From: Mercurialis annua
Taxonomy: Eukaryota; Streptophyta; Magnoliopsida; Malpighiales; Euphorbiaceae
Direction: 5' to 3'
DNA: 64,000 nt
Assembly (NCBI RefSeq): GCF_937616625.2
Contig: NC_065577.1
Span: 24,193,501-24,257,500, forward strand
A program made the translations under genes and the position numbers. This document shows positions 60,557 through 64,000 of the stretch, one piece after another. Position 1 is the stretch's first letter; each line of letters opens with the position of its first letter. The notes under the pieces were generated by a model. The model was not told where the DNA came from. It made no database searches and saw only the letters and a program-made list of their open reading frames with translations.

Positions 60557-63500
60557 TCTAAGCCCCATCTTCACAAGATGTAAATATTGATGACTCTAAG
60601 TCATGTAAACCTTAATGACTCTAAGTCATGTAAACCTTAATGACTCCAAGTCATGGGCTTTGTCAGTGGGTTAGCCGTCTTATTGGCTAATGCTATCTTT
60701 TGGAGAAATAATTTTCTCTTTCCAACAATTTCTTTAGATAATATGATAATGCCTTTGTTTATGTTCGGATAATTTGTGAGACCCGGTTTCTTTTGCTAGG
60801 GCAGTAGCACCATTGTGGTCGCAGAAAAGAGGAACTTTCGACTTAATGGAAGAAAACCGTACTTAGTTCAGTTATAAACTAATTTATCCAAACACCTTCT
60901 ATTACGACATCTCATGTCATAATATACTCGGCTTCTATAATGGAGTATGGAGTTGATTCTTGCTTAGAACACTGCTAGCTCACTACTCCTTCATTATAGA
61001 TAAATATGAATCTGGAGATAGACTCTCTATTATCCATATCTGATTATTAATCAGAATCTGTAAAACGGTCTACTTAAAAATCTCGTTCTCCATTTGTTAA
61101 TACCATATCTTTAGTTCTATAAAAGTACTTAAAGATACCTATAACAACCATCCAATGTTCTCAACATAGATTGGATTAAAACCGATTAGTCCCACTAACC
61201 GCATAGACATTTTCTAGCTTTGTATGTGGCAACACATACCTCAGACTACCAATTACTGAAGCTTATGGTATCTTTGCTAGATTCTTTCTTTCTTCAGAAG
61301 TTTCGGAAGACATTCCCTTTGAAAGAAGAATTTTATGCCTAACTAGTATCAATCCTTCTTAGAACTTCCATATTGAACTACTTCAATATCTTTTCTAAGA
61401 AGAGGCTTTAGGAGAAACCAATTATTCTCTTAGATCTATCTCTATAGAGTCTAATACTGAGAATTTAGGCTACCTCTCCGAGGTCTTTGATGGAGTACGT
61501 ATTAGATAAACCAAAGTTTTACAAAAGTTAACATTCCGATATTATTATTTATTAGCAATAAGCTATCTACATGTAAGATCATGAAAGTGAGTTTGCAGCT
61601 CCCACTAACCTTCTTATAAACATTGGGTTTATCATCGTTTTTAATAAATTCGTAACTCCTTGCGGATTTATCAAGATGACAAAACTCGAAGCTTTCTTTC
61701 CATCCACTAGGGATCATTTTAGCTTACACGCCTTGGAACCTTCTTCGGATTCAAAATCCTCGACTTATTCCATAAAGATATACTCCTTAATTTAACCATT
61801 AAGGAATGTGGTTCTTACATTCATATGTCTAACCACAAAATCTAAATGTGTAGCCTTGGTAAGAAAAATCTTGATGAACTTAAGCATGGCTACCCGCAAT
61901 AAAGTGTATTCACAATAAAACTTCTTGCCTCTAGCAAAACTCTTTTGCAACAAGTTTAGCTTTAAAGGTCTCCACCTTTCCATTAGTACCAATTTTACAC
62001 TTGAAGATCCATTTAAACCTTATTGGTATAATACCTTTGGATGGATCGACTAGCTCCTAAAATTTGGTTTCTTCATATGGAATCCATTTCAGATTTTATT
62101 CCTTCAAACCAATTTTGAAGAATCTATATCACATATAGTTTCCTCATAAGTAGAGGGATCAACATTTGATCTTTTACTCCATGACTAAACAACTCTTGTT
62201 TATCATGTGGGAAAACCATCTCTCTCCAGTGGACGAGATACTCTACTTAATCTTCGAGTTGTTAATGTAGATACATCTTTTACTAACTCCGGCTTTTAGT
62301 GGGTTTGATCAATCTTCATTGATTCATTATTTTGTTGGTAACTAGATGACTCCTCATCTAATTCTATATTCCTTTCTTAGTATCCCTCTTGAATAAACGC
62401 TTTATCAAGAAAGACTACCACCGATAAACAACGATTGTTTGTTCGGTTCGAATATAGAAACAATATCCTAAACTGTCTTTAGGATATCCAACATGACCTT
62501 TCCATGATTGATTTTGATTCCAAATTATCGGATATCAGTTTCCTGATATGTTCCAAACACCCTCAAATATTAACATCCTTAAGACTTGATTCCATACCAT
62601 ATCTCATAAGGTATCTATGGTGCAAATTAGTTGGAATTTAATTTAGAATTTTATTTGCGGTAAGAAGTGCTTGACCCTATAACGAGATGGATAAGTCAGT
62701 ATATAGCTCATTATTGATCGTATCATTTCCCACAATGTACGATACCTCCTTCTTGACAGACGCACCATTCAACCATGGTGTTCCCAAGGAGTAAGTTGAA
62801 AAATAATACCACATTCCTTTTAGGAACATACCAAATTTTGTACTCAAGTATTCTTCCCTTTTCGATCACATCGCAAAGTATTAATACCTTTTCCAATTTG
62901 GTTTTCTACTTCATTCTTGAAGTTATTTGAACATTTCAAAATCTTCATGTTTGTTCTTCATAAGACAAACTTAACTATATCGTGATAAATCATCGATGTA
63001 GAAAATGAATTATAAGTATCTACCTTGGTCCGTTTCTTTAAACGTACCATATACATTACTATGTATGATCTCTTAAACGGCTTTAGCTCTACCTCTTTGT
63101 CCAACAAAGAATAATCAGGTCATGTTGCCTTTAAGATACGACTCACAAATCGGAAGAGATGAAAAATCTTGATTGCTCAAGATTCCCATCCTATTTAACT
63201 TGCTATGTCTATCTTTTGCAATATGTCCTAATTATAAATGCCAAAGTTGTTTAGAAGTTTGATAACTTATGGTATTAATTTCCAAAGCATCTTTTGCATT
63301 AAACATCTTTATTCAAGTCATAAAGAACATTTTGTACATATCCATACCCAACTCCGTATTATCAATCATAATACTATAAACATCCTTTGTAAATAGAAAA
63401 TCAACTACCAAATATGTCATACAAATTCGGATATGATATTTCTATATATATTGGGTGAGTACAAAAAAACTTGTTTAAGTACAACTTATGTTTATTTAAG

Positions 63501-64000
63501 AAAATTGAAGTTGATCCTATAGCTCTTGTCGCAACGCTTGCGTCATTCCCGAGATTTAAGATTACTTCATCCTTTTCCTTTCTTTATATCTTTTACTAAA
63601 TCCGTAAAAGATAAACAAATGTGAGAATTAGCATCGGTATTCAATGCCCAAGCTTTTAAATGAGCAGTTGACATTGGAACATGAGATAGACACATTCTTG
63701 ATGGAATTGTCGTTACTCTCGTCATTGCCCTTTAAGTATTCACAATACTTAATACAATTTCCATTTCAATGTCTTTTGTTTTGACAAAAGAAACAATTTC
63801 TTTTATTGACCGAACCGCCTTTTAAATATTCCAAATATTTCCGGCTATGACTTATATTGTCCTACATCTTAACAAACGAAAACACTTTTCTTTGTTAACC
63901 AATGTGCATTTCTTTTTCGCAAAAACCTTGGAGGCATCTAAATATCTTAATCAATCAAAAAATGGTTTTAAACCACTAGCCGATTAATATCGTGAATGTC
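60557..64000 (-). pseudogene. Decayed copia Gag-Pol of element 2 (partial)
   Basis: Colinear with element 1 Gag-Pol but full of frameshifts and stops. RNase H remnants lie near 60800-61100, reverse transcriptase near 61500-62050, integrase near 62600-63250, protease near 63640 and the Gag zinc knuckle near 63753-63797. Catalytic positions are lost. Protease DTG reads NTD (Asn codon 63639-63641). The first reverse transcriptase Asp (MDVKTAF in element 1) reads MNVRTTF (Asn codon 61819-61821). YVDD reads HVDS (61562-61573). The zinc knuckle keeps its Cys and His positions, but a TGA (63766-63768) replaces the Trp. This copy cannot encode active enzymes. Gag continues past the window end. Confidence 0.88.
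60591..60665. repeat. 25-bp tandem triplication at the pol 3' end
   Basis: TGACTCTAAGTCATG starts at 60591 and 60616, with a third, slightly changed copy (TGACTCCAAGTCATG) at 60641; the period is 25 bp. Element 1 has a single TGACTCTGGGTCATG at the same place. Each core is a near-palindrome. Confidence 0.9.

Larger units (their letters stand above)
58534..64000 (-). mobile_element. Ty1/copia element 2, 3' half, runs off the window
   Basis: From the left: 3' LTR (58534-60521), polypurine tract, then pol and gag reading right to left towards an unseen 5' LTR beyond 64000. The left flank is ATTAC, the candidate target duplication. Its LTR is nearly identical to that of element 1 while its coding region is heavily decayed. 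Confidence 0.9.

Overview
This window looks like plant nuclear heterochromatin, most likely from a eudicot (AT-rich, plant-type LTR retrotransposons with an initiator-Met-tRNA primer site, and a Mutator-like MITE). I see no host protein-coding gene, no rRNA or tRNA gene, and no prokaryotic feature. About 39 kb (roughly 61%) is one tandem satellite with a monomer of about 60 bp. Its recognisable blocks are GTTTCGTAACGTTTG, TAAACGTTTGGCTTAAATCG and GCTAAAAAGGTGAAACG. Because 60 is a multiple of 3 and one minus-strand frame has no stop, the satellite produces many spurious repetitive ORFs.

Layout. 1-2187: satellite. 2188-5469: Ty3/gypsy-type deletion derivative (5' LTR stub, internal tail, 2.47-kb 3' LTR). 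5470-7208: satellite. 7218-7587: 370-bp MITE with long terminal inverted repeats and a perfect 9-bp target duplication. 7597-20082: satellite with inverted blocks and nested local duplications of 383 bp and about 0.8 kb. 17677-36563: a higher-order array of three 7198-bp units. Each unit carries a 1937-bp LTR fragment (20083, 24576, 31774) in satellite, and units 1 and 2 are fused by a 2705-bp deletion. 36564-37236: more satellite. 37237-44490: minus-strand Ty1/copia element with a 1991-bp 5' LTR, primer site and a Gag-Pol frame broken by one stop; its 3' end is cut off against satellite. 44491-46101: satellite. 46102-48810: solo LTR with a perfect CGTTT duplication. 48811-58533: satellite that switches orientation near 54005. 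58534-64000: 3' LTR and decayed gag-pol of a second minus-strand copia element running off the window.

How the parts relate. The satellite is the substrate. Retroelements have inserted into it, been cut down by recombination (solo LTR, deletion derivative, truncated copia), and in one case an LTR fragment plus flanking satellite has been amplified as a 7.2-kb higher-order unit. Satellite differences are concentrated at CpG positions, as expected from cytosine methylation. The most notable signals are the recent 7.2-kb array with its deletion fusion, and the second copia element, whose LTR is nearly identical to that of the first copia element up to a breakpoint near 60.4 kb although its coding region is old and catalytically dead.
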